A stretch of 64,000 nt of DNA, from positions 7,509,501-7,573,500 of the forward strand of contig JAVTVX010000019.1 in assembly GCA_033439265.1 (NCBI GenBank). Direction: 5' to 3'. Position numbers and translations under genes: made by a program. The notes beneath the pieces were generated by a model. That model saw only the letters and a program-made list of their open reading frames with translations. It was not told the DNA's origin and made no database searches. This document shows positions 23,475 through 35,874 of this stretch, piece after piece. This stretch comes from Dillenia suffruticosa. Lineage: Eukaryota; Streptophyta; Magnoliopsida; Dilleniales; Dilleniaceae. Numbering within the stretch: the stretch's first letter is position 1; each line of letters starts with the position of its first letter.

Positions 23475-25521
23475 GTAAAAAGTAACTTTCTTAAAAATAA
23501 TATTTTAAAAGATTTATATTTTAAAAAATTCATTTTCCCAAATATTAGGAATGAAATAGAATTTTTCAAAATTTTCAATATCTCCAATTCCACTTTAATT
23601 TCCTCTTGAATGTGCAATTGGAAAAAGAGTATTGCTAATGAAAGAGTATTGCTGTCCAATTTTCCATAATTTGTAAAATTATTCCAATTTAGCTTATTTT
23701 TCTTCTTTTTCCATAATAAGTCTCATTTTAAATCAAATGTCACAAAATATAAATATTAATATAATATTTATTCAAAAATAATGCAAAATCAATCGCAAAT
23801 ATTACACATATTTAAACCCCATCATGCATTCTTCCTCTCACTCTCTAGTTAGTGGCTAAGGAATTTTTGCTACTGACTCATCGTCCTCCCTTTCGATCAT
23901 CCCATCCAAAGTACTTTTGTTTTGTCTTCTTCATCACATCGCCCTTAGCCACTCGTTTGTCTCCTCTCTCTCTCTCTCTCTACACACACACATGATCTTT
24001 CTCTCTTCTCTTCTCTTCTCAAATTTTTTTATGTTTTTCTGTCCCATTAATTTCATTTTTAATTTTATTATTTTTGATAATCTGACATCTTCATAGAATA
24101 AGCCACACACACTCAACCAATTTAATGTTTGCTATGTTAATTTGGATTTTCCCTCAATCTCTTCTGATTTTTGATCAATCGATCGATTTTTATGTAGGGA
24201 AAGTGAATCAAGTTGCACACAAAATCTCTGAGGAAGATTTGTCATATACCGAATGTCAATATTTACTTGCAAAAGATCTTCAAAGATAAGGAAGAAGTGA
24301 TCGATTTGTAAATTTTTTTTTGGACTTTATATAAAATAAAATTATTTTGATAAAATAAATTTAAATTATTGATGTATTGTCAATTTTCTGCATTAAGAAT
24401 TACACTAATTCAGCCACTTTTGAATTTACCATACAATGCCTAGGGATAAAAAATTTGATTGAATATAAAATGAATCTACTGCATCTCAGAGGCGGACCTA
24501 AGAAGGGAATATGGTGGGTAATTACACCTCCTCAATTTTTTAAAATTCAATTATCATTTATAACCCAAATTTATTTTATATCTAATTAACTATAATTTTG
24601 TCTTACCTTTCTTTTTTAAATTTTATTTATTTGATTAAATTTCATATAAATCTTTTTTTTTTAAAAAACCCATCACATAATAAAAATAGAATATGACATC
24701 ACCATCGTATGCTTTAAATCAATAAAAAAATATTTTGTAATCTTTAAAGTTAATAAAGAAAAAAATAAATAAGATTGCAATTTCAAGAAATATTAATTTA
24801 ATATTGACAACTCCATTTTGATACTTTTCATTTTCCCTCCCCTTCTTCCCTGAGCTTTCCCTCTCCCTCCCTCTCAACCTCTCTCTCCATCCATTTTGTT
24901 TTTTTCTATCCTTTCCCTTTTGTATTATTCCCTCTCATTTCCATTTCCTCTCTGACTCTTTGCTATCTCTTTTCTTTCCACATCCCTTATTCTCTCTTTA
25001 CATTTTTTTTTTTACTTATCGAATACAAGAATCTCAAATTTTCAATTTTCTTCAATTATCTACCAAAACTGTTTTCAAATTTAAAGAAAAATATATTGTT
25101 TTCTCCATGAAAAAGGTACATATTGATTTGAATCAAAATCTCAATTAATTTTTTTAATTTAATAGTTAGTATTAAACCCTAATATAAATTTTTGAAATTG
25201 ATTTTGTTATATTTCTTTTTTATTATACTTCTTGTTCTTGGATGAGGTTATATAATAATTTCTTTTTTTTTTTTTGTATTTAATCACTTGTTTGTGCAAC
25301 AGTTATATGGATATAGTGAATATGGATGAAATGATTTTTTTGTGTGCAAGTACAATGTTGTTGGTATCATTCATATTTAGTCGGAATCCAGATGATTTAA
25401 TACTTTAGTATTTTCTTCACAGGGGTATTTTTTTGCTGAATTGTTGTTTCATTGTTATCAAGTTACTGTCAATAAGAATATTTGAATTTCTTGATTACAT
25501 AATTTTAGATAGTGTGATAGT
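23475..25521. other. Non-coding stretch, pyrimidine-rich in places
   Basis: No gene recognised. Pyrimidine-rich CT/TTC stretches occur near 23950-24020 and 24830-25010. A 31-codon open segment (24197-24290) with a splice-acceptor-like AG before it is discussed under findings. Confidence 0.5.
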
Positions 25522-25824
25522 CACTACTAGAAAAACTAACATCAGCGACGGATAAATATCGACGGAAAAAAATCCGTCGGTAATACCGACGGATTAGCGA
25601 CGGACTGAATACTAACGGATTAGAGACAGATTAGCGATGGAAATTAGCGATGGAAGTAATTCCGTCGTTAAATAAAAAAAAATTATAAAATTATCAGCGA
25701 TGGATTACCGATAGAATATTTCCAAAATTTTTTAAAAAAATACACAATCATTAGCAATGGAAAATTAGCGACGGATTACTGACGGAAAAATTAGAGACGA
25801 ATTTTTTTATTTTTTTTTTATTTT

Positions 25825-25876
25825 TAAAATTTTTAAAATTTTTAAAATTTTTAAAATTTTTAAAATTTTTAAAATT
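25825..25876. repeat. 9-bp tandem repeat (TAAAATTTT)
   Basis: Roughly six consecutive copies of a near-palindromic 9-mer inside the small CACTA element. Confidence 0.85.
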
Positions 25877-26078
25877 TAAAATTTTATTTAATAATTTTTA
25901 TTTTTATTTTATTTTGTAGAATAATAATATTATTTTATTTTTTTCAAATTTTTTATTATTTTATTTTAATTATAATTTTATAATTTTATTATAATTTTAT
26001 ATTATTTTGTTATTATTAAAAAATATGAGATAAAGATAATAAGTAAATAAAACAAAGATATATGACTAAAAGATAAAT

Positions 26079-26135
26079 TTGGTCTAGTGGTTAGCGCTCT
26101 CTCATCCTCACTCTTGTGCATGGGTTCTTCTGAGC
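26079..26135 (+). other. tRNA-like (SINE-like) segment in the CACTA core
   Basis: TTGGTCTAGTGGTTAGCGCT fits a pol III A box in a tRNA 5' half. About 40 bases later GGGTTCTTCTGAGC sits where a B box would be, though degenerate. I infer a SINE or tRNA-pseudogene remnant carried by the element; a functional tRNA is not claimed. Confidence 0.45.
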
Positions 26136-27044
26136 TTTCTCTTGTTTTTTTTTTTGTTTCAACGACGGATTTTTTTCCGTCGTTAATATTAGCGATAAAT
26201 TTTTTCTGTTGCTAATCCGACGCTAATATTTGTAACAGAAAAAAAATCCGTCGCTAAAAATTAGCCAGGTCACCTTTTGCGACAGATTTAGTAACAGAAA
26301 AAATCTGTCGTTGAAAATCTGTTTTCTAGTAGTGAGTGTTTAGAGTAAGGTAAATTAATTGATGTTTTTTTTCATATCATTAGGGAATGGATTTGTATTA
26401 TCATTCAACACCAATATTCGGAGATGATGGTGATCATTTGGGTCAACTATAAAGTTCAACAAAAAAAAACCTAGAATTTAATTTAAATTGGTAGATCTTC
26501 TTACTGATTCCGGTCCACAGAAATATTTTAGACTATAATGTTAATATAATACCGACATCTCGGTGTACTCACTATTGTACTTATCTTCATTGTATATATA
26601 CCATTGTTCATATTTCAATGTAGAAAGTTCACAAGGAAATTTTTTCGCTAAAATCGCTCCAAAAAATTTTGGCCCAACTTGTCGAAAATTTAAAATTTTC
26701 AAAATGATCACCGTTGGTTCAATAATTATAAGGATAACTCTAGGGTGTATAAGAACCCCAAAATTTGATAGATTTTGCATCGTAGAGTTAAATCACAACT
26801 TTTTTGAAAAATCACCGGTAAAACCCTAACTGCATCGAATGTGTCTCGAAAAAACTAAACGACCACATTTTGATGCGAGATAAATTAAATTAAATCAAAT
26901 ACGAGGTTTTGGGTCTAACATAAAATTATAAAAATTTTCGGGGTCAAAATATAAATTTTATAAGTCAAGTGACTCATTTGCAATTAATAAGAATTAGAAA
27001 TATTTGGCAAATGATCCCCCCAAAATTGTGAACATCTAAGGTGT

Positions 27045-27075
<31 letters not shown>

Positions 27076-28375
27076 ATTTTTGAGTTTTTGAGAAGTTAAA
27101 TTCAAGGGTAGAGATTGAATTTAAGTTAGATAAATTAATTTGGACCATTGGATTGAGTTAGTGGGAGACAAGATACTATTCATTGAGTTAAATGCATGGA
27201 CTTTCTTGAAAACACACCAATGGTGAGAATTGATTTGGAATTAGATCAAAATTTGTGAGTTTTTGGATTTTGGTAGTTGGGAGACATGCAATTAATGAAA
27301 GTGACCTTGTAGTGTGAGAAAGTGTGTTTTGTGTGAAGGAGAAGTGCAAACCGTGAGAGAAAGAGGGAGTGACTTGTTATGACCAAAATAATCCTAAGGC
27401 TAGGAGTTGATCTTGAAAATGTTGGATGGCTAGGATTGGATAGAGCAACCAAATAAAGCAAATACTTATGCCTTTCTCCTTCCCAAAACCATGAGACACA
27501 TCCAATGCAAAGAAGAAAGCTCTCCATTTTCTCTCCATTCTTCATTCAAAACCGTGAGCTTTAAGATTAGAGATCCAAAATTTTTTCTACAATACCACCT
27601 AAATTTTTTTACATAGATCAATTACCTCTCATGTCCAATTACAACATATCCAAAAATTAAAGTAAAAGGAGGAGTTTTGCATAGTGAAGTCCAAGGGTGA
27701 CCGTGAGCTCCATTCTTGAACAAAGGTATGATTTCTTCAAACCATTCTTTGAAATTTTTGTGTATCTTCATTCCCCTCAATCCCTAATCTAACATATCTA
27801 AGTTTGAAGCCAAAAAGGGAAGTCTAGCTTGGTAAACAAGGAGAGGCTGAGAGCTAGGAAGAAGGGGGAGAGGATGATCTTGTGAAGAGAGGTCTTGTTG
27901 AGGCTTGAAACATCCAAATTGAGGTAAGGAAATATTCTGCACATAACGAAATTTTGAGAGCATTGTTTGAATGTGTTAATGTGATATTTCTAGCATGTTT
28001 CTTTAACCTAGAGTCTAGGAGGAACCCAATAAACCATGAGGAGTATGTGTAGAATTTTGTGGTTAGGTGGTGAATGTGTGTATGTGCATATGAGGCCAAG
28101 AGTGTGAAGGTATATATGTGTGTATGATAAAGTTATGAAGTGTGTGTATAAATGAGCATGAGTTTAAAGTGTGAAGAGAATGTTCAATATGAATGCGGAT
28201 TGTTTTGAGTATACAAAGAGATAGAATGTGAGAGTGATGATTTTGGTAGTCTAAAGTGGCATTATTTGGTGTGAATTGTATACCTCTAGAAATGAGTAAT
28301 TGAAGTTGCCGGTTTGGTAATGGAAAAGGAGACGGCGTATGGACACAATTAGAGCTTACTTAATTGCCGTTGCTC

Positions 28376-28764
28376 CGCTTCGCTCCCCCTTACTCCCCCC
28401 ACGGCTCTCTCCCTCCCTTTCCCCTCCACCCACGGCGCTACAACTCCCTCCCTCCTCCCCCCCACGGCCCCTTCTCTCTCCCTCCTCCCCCCATGGCCCC
28501 ATCCCTCCCTCCCTCCCCTCGCGGCCCCCTCTCTCCCTCCCACCCGTGGGGGCTGCGGGAGAGAGAGGGAGAGAGAGGGGGCTGCGGAGAGAGAGTGGGA
28601 GGGAGTGGGCCGTGAGGGGGAGGAGGGAGAGAGAGGGGGCCGCAGGGGGGAGGGAGGGGGAGTGGAGCAGCGGGCGGGGGAGGGAGTGAAAGAGATTGCC
28701 TCAGGTAGGCGAGGGAGGGAGAGAGGATCGCTGCGGGCGGCGGAGGGAGTGGCCGAGGGGTGCC
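28376..28764. repeat. GC-rich imperfect inverted repeat
   Basis: A C/T-rich left half (ccctccc and cacggcccc modules) meets a G/A-rich right half (gggaggg and ggggccg modules) near 28550. Several left modules recur in reverse complement on the right, so a single strand could fold into a long imperfect hairpin. Confidence 0.65.
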
Positions 28765-28779
28765 GTGGGCGGCGACTTG

Positions 28780-28830
28780 TCGCATCTTGAAGATGCGATA
28801 AGCTGTGTTGCGTCTTCAAGATGCGACACA
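28780..28830. repeat. Two adjacent hairpin-forming palindromes
   Basis: TCGCATCTT-G-AAGATGCGA (28780-28798) is a perfect 9-bp palindrome. TGTGTTGCGTCTT-C-AAGATGCGACACA (28804-28830) is a near-perfect 13-bp one. A third degenerate relative lies at about 28863-28883. Confidence 0.85.
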
Positions 28831-31800
28831 TGGCCTTCGGCCAACTACGTGCTGCCACGTGGTGTTGCAAGTTCAAGACGTGATAAAGATGGGTTATTTC
28901 CAGAATTATTTTCCTCTCCGAGTCACTTAAAAATTTTTTTGGTATAATTCGGAACAATACTCTTTTCTTCTTCCCTAAGAAATCCAAGTGAAGTGCATGA
29001 TAAGTTGGGATATGAGGATGATTGTTAGAAGATTTAAAGTTTTAGCTAACGATGATAGCATCAGCCATTTGCCAATCGGAAGACTTCTACTTGTACAATT
29101 AGTGTTTGCATCAAAAAAAAAAATCTCTCTACTTTTGTTGTTAAATTATTCACTACTAAAAAACACGGTTTTAACGATAAAAAAAATTTATCGCTATTTT
29201 GCGACAGATTTAATGACGAAAAATTTTTTCCTAACTATTTTGCAACGAGATTAGCGATAAAAAAGTATTTGTGGCTAAATTAATAACAGATATATTATTT
29301 GTGGATAAATTTGTCGCTAATTGATCACAAAAAATTTTCGTCACTAAATTTATCGCTAATTGACCACAAAAAATTTTTCGAATTAAATTTATCGCTAATT
29401 GGAGACGAAAAATTTTTCGTTACAAAATTTATCGTTAATTAACGACAAATAGAAATTTTGTGGCTAAATTTTACCACGGATACTGTTATCCGTCATTAAA
29501 TTTAGCGACGAAAACATTTTGTTACAAATTTAATCATCAAATTTAGCAACAAAAATTTTCATGGCAAATTTCATCGCAAATTAGGTACAAAAATTTTTGT
29601 CTCTAAATTCGTCGTTAATTAGTCATGAAAAAAATATTTGTCAAAAAATTTAGCAACAAACTCAAAAATTCATGGCTAAATTCATCACTAATTAGTTATA
29701 AAAAAAAATTTGTGCCAAAATTCGTTACTAATTGCCACAAAAAATATTCATAACTAAATTCATCGCTAATTTATTACCGATATTTCAAAATTCATGGTTA
29801 ATTTCGAAACAAAATTTCTTCTATATTCTTTTAACCATATTTCTTTTTTTAACCGTATTCTAAATAACAAAATTGAATTAAATATATAGTGAATATTATA
29901 ATTCTCACCAATTTGACAATTTTCAATAATAAATAATTTAACCAATATGTAATAAACAATTTTCAATTAGTTACAATTGTCGAGTTCACTATTCGTATTT
30001 TTTGTCTTTTATATCTATTCGGTTCTCTCATCTAGTTTATTCGTTTTTTAAATTTTAGTTGTTCATTTTCATTCGTTATTATCATCAGTAAAGAACATAA
30101 TAAATCATACATTCACGTTTGAAGATCTACCGTATCTGGCAAGTAGATCAAATAGTAGTTTTCAGAAGACGGCGACAGTGAGACGGATGACTACAGATAG
30201 GCGGCTATCCATTTATAAACTATTCTATATTTTCAAAAAATAAAATAAAATATAAAAATAATAATAAAATAAAAGAAAAAATGAGAAAATAAAATATAAA
30301 ATATAAAATGTAATTAAAAAAAGATTATAAAATAATATTTTTGTGATGGATTTGGAAATTCGTTGCTAAGTTAATTTTTTTTAACTAACATTTTATATAT
30401 ATTTTTTATTTTATTAATTTATATTAACTAATAATATTTATTATTTTTAAAATTTTAAATTAGTATTCTATTTTATTATTTTAAATTTTTATTTATAAAA
30501 AAATAATATTATTTTATTTTTTTCAATATCTTATTATTTAGTGACGAATTCGAAATTCGTCACTTAGTTAATTATTTTTAAAAATTAACATTTTATATTT
30601 TTATATTTTATTAATTTATATTAACTAATCATATTTATTATTCTATAATATTTTAATTAATATTTTAATTTATTATTATATATATATATATTTTTTAAAA
30701 TATTATTTTATTTTTTCAATATTTTATTATTTATCAACGAATTCGAAATCTGTAGCTAATTAATTTTCTTAAATTAGCATTTTATATATTTTTTTATTTT
30801 ATTAATTTATATTAACTAATTATATTTATTATTTCATAATTTTTTAAATTAGTATTTTATTTTATTATTTTATATTTTAATTTTTTTAAAATCATATTAT
30901 TTTTTAAAAATATTTTATTATTTAGCGATGAATTCCAAATTCATCGCTAAGTTTAGCGACGGATTCCGAATTCGTCGCTAAACTTAGTGACGGATTCAGA
31001 AATTCGACGTTAGACTCAATGACGGATTCGAAAATTCGTCGCTAAGTTAAGTTTTGTAAATTAGTATTTTATATTTTTATTTTATTAATTTATGTTAACT
31101 AATCATATTTATTATTTTATAATATTTTAAATTAGTATTTTATTACTTTAAAACAAATTATCGTTTTATATTATTTTATTATTTTATAATAACAAATCAT
31201 ATTCGTTATTTTCTAATATTTTAAATTTAAATTTTATTTTTTTATATTTCATTTTTTAAAAAATAATATGATTTTATTTTTTAAATCTTTTATATTTTAT
31301 TCTAAATTAGTATTTTATTATTTTATAACAAATATTATCATTTTATATTATTTTATTATTATTAATAAAACGTGAGCCTAAGATAACAAATTTAAAAAAA
31401 TATTAACAAATCATATTTTAATTTATTTTATTTTTTCATTATTTTATTCTTTTATTTTAACAAATCATATTTATTATTTTATAATATTTTAAAATAGCAT
31501 TTTATTTAATAATTTACGAATAAACTTAATATATTTTTTATTAATTTATTAATTTATTTTAAGTTAGCATTTAATATTTTATTATTTTACAAAAAAATTA
31601 TCATATTTATTATTTTTAATTAATATGTTTTATTTTATTTTTCTTTTATCTTTTTAAAGAATAATATTATTTTATTTTTCATCCATTTATTATTTTATTT
31701 TAACTTAGCATTTTATTATTTGATAAAAAAATATTATTATTTTAATTAATATGTTATATTTTATTTTTATTTTATCTTCTTATAGAATAAAATTATTTTA

Positions 31801-31936
31801 TTATTTTTAAATCTTTTATTCTTTTATTTTAAACTAATATTTTACTATTTTATAACAAATTATCATTTTAAATTATTTTATTAATTTTAGAAAAATGTTA
31901 CAGTATGATAATAAATAAAAAAAAGAATAAGATTCG

Positions 31937-31999
31937 ATAGCTCATTTGGTCGGGTGGTTGTGTGTTCTTGTAATTTCATGCGTGCGCAGGTTCGAACCG
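31937..31999 (+). other. tRNA-like (SINE-like) segment at the gypsy insertion point
   Basis: ATAGCTCATTTGGTCGGGTGG resembles the tRNA 5' half/A box, and GGTTCGAACC (31989-31998) is a canonical pol III B box, about 40 bases apart as in tRNA-derived SINEs. The gypsy element begins at 32004, five bases after the B box. A functional tRNA is not claimed; the 3' half is cut off by the insertion. Confidence 0.6.
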
Positions 32000-32003
32000 G
32001 TCG

Positions 32004-34833
32004 TGTCACGCCCCGAATCGGGGTCATGAGTAGCCGTCCGTTGCCCTGGATGCTAGCTACATTTTTATAGAAAATTGGGTACAACCTCCCCATATTTCAG
32101 AGGTCTCCCATGTATAATTTATCCTGTAATATTCACAACCATCCTGTCAATTTAATAAAAGGACCATCCCGACTTCACAACCATTAACCAAACCACAGTC
32201 GACAATCAGAACAATACAAGGTTATAGAAATTTCTAGCAGTTCTAGTCACAGACCTCTACTGTTGTGCTAAACTAGAGCATGAACAGCCGCCACACTAAG
32301 CGAAGCTAAATGTTTATACACTTGTACAATAAATTTCAAGTTAACATTTTAAATACATATAGGTGCCTCAATGCAAGTGAACCGAATCAATATGAGAGTA
32401 TCTCGAATAAATGTTCATAATTATATAGTCATTCCAGGAAATAAATAGATGAGTACATTGATCAACCTGGGACACCCATACACATGTCAATTTGGTGGAT
32501 ACCTCCGGCCGAAACGTATTCGGGCACAAGGGGTACCTCTACCAAATGTCCTTTGTAGCTACGGAATGCTATAGGAAGCATATCACCATATCACCAAGTC
32601 AACCGAGCACGAAGCCCCATACATCACGTCATCACGTCGGCCGGGCATATAGCCCCATGCATCGTAATATAACGTCGGCCGGACGTATAGCCCAAATAGT
32701 ACATGTAAATCCATTCAAAACTACGTGCCAATACAATGAGAGTATTAAAACATGTCAATATGTCAAAAAAATGACATAGTATCCGGTTATTAAACTCATG
32801 GATGCAAATCAATAAAATCAACAGTTGGAACACTCCAATGGTCACAAAAATATATCTATCAAAATCAAAAAATTTAGTTTTCACACGTATAGAAATCATG
32901 TCGTTTGAAAATCGGTAAAACAAGATTTGTCAATCAATAGTAGATGTTAAAGTCCCACTCACATTTTTAGGGAGGGTGGTCACTCCCTATTTTTAAAACA
33001 ATCCAATCTAACTCCTCGAGTCTCCAAAAAGATCAACCTAATCAGATCATCACAATTTAACATAAAATTTTCAAGTATTATAGGGTTTATCCATTTTCCC
33101 TAAGTTTGTACAAATCCTTAACTCTTCAATTTATGAATACACTCTAATGTTTAGTTGCATTTTATTTATAAACAATTAACGTACTTTTAAACCGAGTTAA
33201 ATTCAACCCTAAAACCATTTAAGGTCGGAACTAAACCTAAAAATGAATAATTTTCCTATAAGATGGAAAATTTTTTTAAAATTATACACTTTTCGATTTC
33301 TATCCAAATGTTTCAAGCCATATGTCATTTTCAAGATATAGAAGTCTATTTTCATAATACGGAGATCGTATTTAAATTGCCTATGAGCAGAACAATTTAT
33401 AATCAGAAAGGCTGCATCAACCCTTGAACTCAAATCCTAATTTTCGCCTATTTTCATGCATAGGTCAATTTAATCTCCAAGGGAAACTATTCTAATCAAC
33501 TTAATTTGATTCAATCATTCTGAACAGTTCCATTTCATATAAATTCCTATACCTAACCTAATGAACCGCATATAATGTTCGAAAATGCATTCATTTTGAA
33601 TCTAGTTTACATTCTAGCATATACAAGACTTCTTATCCTAAATTTACCCTGAATTCAATAACTAAATCGAATGAGTCCGAAATCCCTCACCTAGGGTTAT
33701 CTCGGAGTGCAGACCTTCGTCCGAATGTCTCCTAAATCACTCAAAAATCTGAAATGCTTCCTATCAAGACAAGTTTTATTAGTTAGATCATAAACACTTA
33801 TATCAGAATCAAAACCCTAAATCAGTTACCTGCATAGAGGTTCGTGGGCTGTCCGGGCTCACGGGCCGTCGCGGGCTATAGCGGGCTCGCGGGCCTACGG
33901 GCCGCAGTGGACTTTGTGGGCCACAGTAGGCTCGCGTGCTATAGCGGGCTCGCGGGTCAGCAGGTTGGCGGGCTTGCGGGCCGCAGTGGGCTTCGCGGGC
34001 TACAAGAGACTCGCGGGCTACGCGCTAACGGGCTGGTACGCGCTCGTGCGCAAGTGTGCTCGTGCGCAGGGGCGTTCGTGGCCTGGCTCTAGCTCGTGGA
34101 CTGAGGTGCTCGCTCGCGGATTGGGTCGCGCTCGTGGATTGAGGCGCTCGCTCCTGGATTGGGTCGCTCTGTGTTCGCGTTGGGAGGGATCGCGTAGGGG
34201 CACGATTGTGCTTGCGTTGGGTGGATCGCGTAGGGGCGCACTCGGGTGGTGGTGATCGCGGTGGAAGCTTGCGACGGAAGCTTGCGGCGGAGTGCGATCG
34301 AGAGAGAGAGGGAGATCGCTAGAGATAGAGAGAGAGTGAGCAGCGGAAAGAGAGAGAAACAGTGAGAGAGAGAGATCATGAGTGAAGTAGAGAGAGAGAG
34401 AAGGAGATGGTGGCGGTGGTGGTGGTTGCTCGCGGTGGAGAGAGGTGGCGAGGCGAGCGACCGATCGTTGCGGAGGAAGGACAGCCGCGGGAAGTGAAGA
34501 GTCAGGGAGAGAGGGAGAAAGAGGAAGAGAGAGAGAGAGAGAGAAGTAATTTAGGGTTTCCAACCCTAATTGGGAAGGGGGGAGGTGTTGTGTTTCACTC
34601 CAAAACGCAGCATCTCCTCTATTTTTTTTTGTATTTATATATATATGTCTTCACACCCACACTTTACTAAAATTTAAATTTTTTGTAAAAACGGAGTTTA
34701 TTTCGATTCGCAGATTCGACAAATTAAAATATACCAAAAATTTAATTTAAATACCTCAAAATCAAAATCAATTTAAATAAATAAATTTCTCTCTGTATAA
34801 TTAAATTACAGATATCGCAGTGTCGGTGTTTTA
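32004..34833 (-). repeat. gypsy 3' LTR
   Basis: Begins TGTCACGCC like the solo LTR at 4618 and ends at GTGTCGGTGTT plus altered terminal bases. Compared with the solo LTR it lacks a block equivalent to about 5582-6133; the breakpoint sits at a shared TCAA, which suggests a microhomology deletion. A GC-rich block lies at about 33840-34280. Confidence 0.88.
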
Positions 34834-34847
34834 TTTTCTAACCCCCT
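34831..34847 (-). promoter_or_regulatory. Polypurine tract
   Basis: Minus strand reads TAGGGGGTTAGAAAATAA next to the 3' LTR edge, the expected primer for plus-strand DNA synthesis. Confidence 0.6.
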
Positions 34848-34881
34848 AAAAACAAGTTTCGTTCTTGAAACTAAAAAATGA

Positions 34882-35402
34882 CTAACCGGCAAACAAATGA
34901 GGGTGCTGTCTCCTCATATCCGGACTCCCAGGTCTCCTTCTCAACCTGGTCACTCCTCTACAAGACTCGAACCAACGAGACTTCTTTACTCCTCAGTTTC
35001 CTGACCTGCTGATCTAGAATAGCCACAGACTGAACTGGAAGATTAAGGTCCTCTCGCAACTCAACAGGTGGAGGCTCAAGTACATGAGAAGGATCAGTTA
35101 GATATTTTCAGAGTACTGAGATATGGATGACGTCATGAGTACAGGATAGTTCATCTGGCAGTTCTAATCTGTATGTCACACTCCTGACCCTCTCAAGAAT
35201 ACAGAAGGGTCCAATATATGTAGGGCTTAGCTTGCCCCGCTGCCTGAACCATATAACTTCCTTTAAAGGAGATATTCTCAAGAAAACTATATCTCCATTG
35301 GCAAACTCAAAAGGTCACCGCCTACGATCGGCGTATACCTTCTGTCTGTCTTAGGCAGCTCTCATCCATTCACGGATGACCCTAACTTTATCTTTCGTTC
35401 TA
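34882..35402 (-). pseudogene. pol: gypsy integrase C-terminal tail
   Basis: Minus-strand translation shows, with frame changes, the end of a plant Ty3 integrase: DRQKVYADRRR, a KLSPTYIGPFCILERV block, the DVIHISVL and KYLTDPSHVLEPPPVELRED blocks, then RKLRSKEVSLVRVL, ETWES and DMRRQHPHLFAG before a stop at 34882-34884. The zinc-binding HHCC module and the DDE catalytic core that should precede this are missing. RNase H sequence runs almost directly into this tail near 35402. A frameshift occurs just before the DMRRQ block. Confidence 0.85.
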
Positions 35403-35470
35403 TCTGAGGTTCAGCTCCCTCTGAGTGAATAAATACTTCAGGCTCTGGTGGTCAGTGAAGACTTTGCGGT

Positions 35471-35860
35471 TCACTCATAAAGATAATGCCGCCATATCTT
35501 CAATGCATAGACTATGGCCGCTAACTCCAAATCATGTGTCGGATAATTCAGCTCATACTTCTTCAATTGTCGTGAAGCATAAGCAATCACTCGACCATCC
35601 TGCATTAGTACACAGCCCAATCCTTGTCTGCTGGCATCGCTGTATACCACGTACTCCCTGTTGCTTGTGGGGAAAGCTAGTACTAGTGCCGTTGTCAGTC
35701 GTTGTTTGAGCTCCTCAAAAGCTCGTCTCACAACGATCGTCCCAAAAGAACTTGACGCCCTCCGCGTTAGTTTGGTAAGTGGAGTAGCAATCTGGGAGAA
35801 TCTTTCTACGAACCGCCGATAATACCCCGCAAGACCAAGGAAACTCTGTACCTCGGTCAC
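35471..35860 (-). pseudogene. pol: gypsy RNase H domain
   Basis: The 130-codon frame begins in the RT connection ([16 protein letters not shown]), passes a PLTKLTR block and enters RNase [42 protein letters not shown] and [11 protein letters not shown]. The catalytic Asp in YSDAS and Glu in DLELAA are present; further acidic positions lie beyond the frame. It is offset from the RT frame at 35875 by a short disruption, so the two were one polyprotein. RNase H removes the RNA template after reverse transcription. Confidence 0.93.
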
Positions 35861-35874
35861 GTCTGTGGCTACTC

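Larger units (their letters stand above)
25522..26334. mobile_element. CACTA-type non-autonomous DNA transposon, complete
   Basis: Ends are CACTACTAGAAAA (25522-25534) and its reverse complement (26322-26334), flanked by AGT on both sides (25519-25521, 26335-26337): the CACTA-family signature with a 3-bp target duplication. The interior has no transposase. Near both ends it carries many variants of the sub-terminal motif GCGACGGATT / AATCCGTCGC in both orientations, presumably transposase-binding sites as in known CACTA families. An AT-rich core includes a 9-bp tandem repeat (TAAAATTTT, 25825-25876) and a tRNA-like segment near 26079-26135. Confidence 0.93.
26338..29147. other. Non-coding stretch with GC-rich fold-back
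   Basis: No gene recognised. It has a GA run (27048-27071), then mixed-composition sequence, then a strongly GC- and purine/pyrimidine-biased fold-back (about 28376-28764) and palindromic motifs (28780-28830). Long open frames in 28339-28987 on both strands are Pro/Ser/Arg/Gly-rich by-products of this bias. Confidence 0.5.

Noticed and set aside
28339-28987. Long open frames on both strands rich in Pro, Ser, Arg and Gly
   Set aside because: They exist in four frames at once because of the GC- and purine/pyrimidine-biased fold-back. No domain is visible.
33844-34670. Open frames up to 181 codons in the gypsy 3' LTR
   Set aside because: Same GC/GA composition artefact as in the solo LTR.
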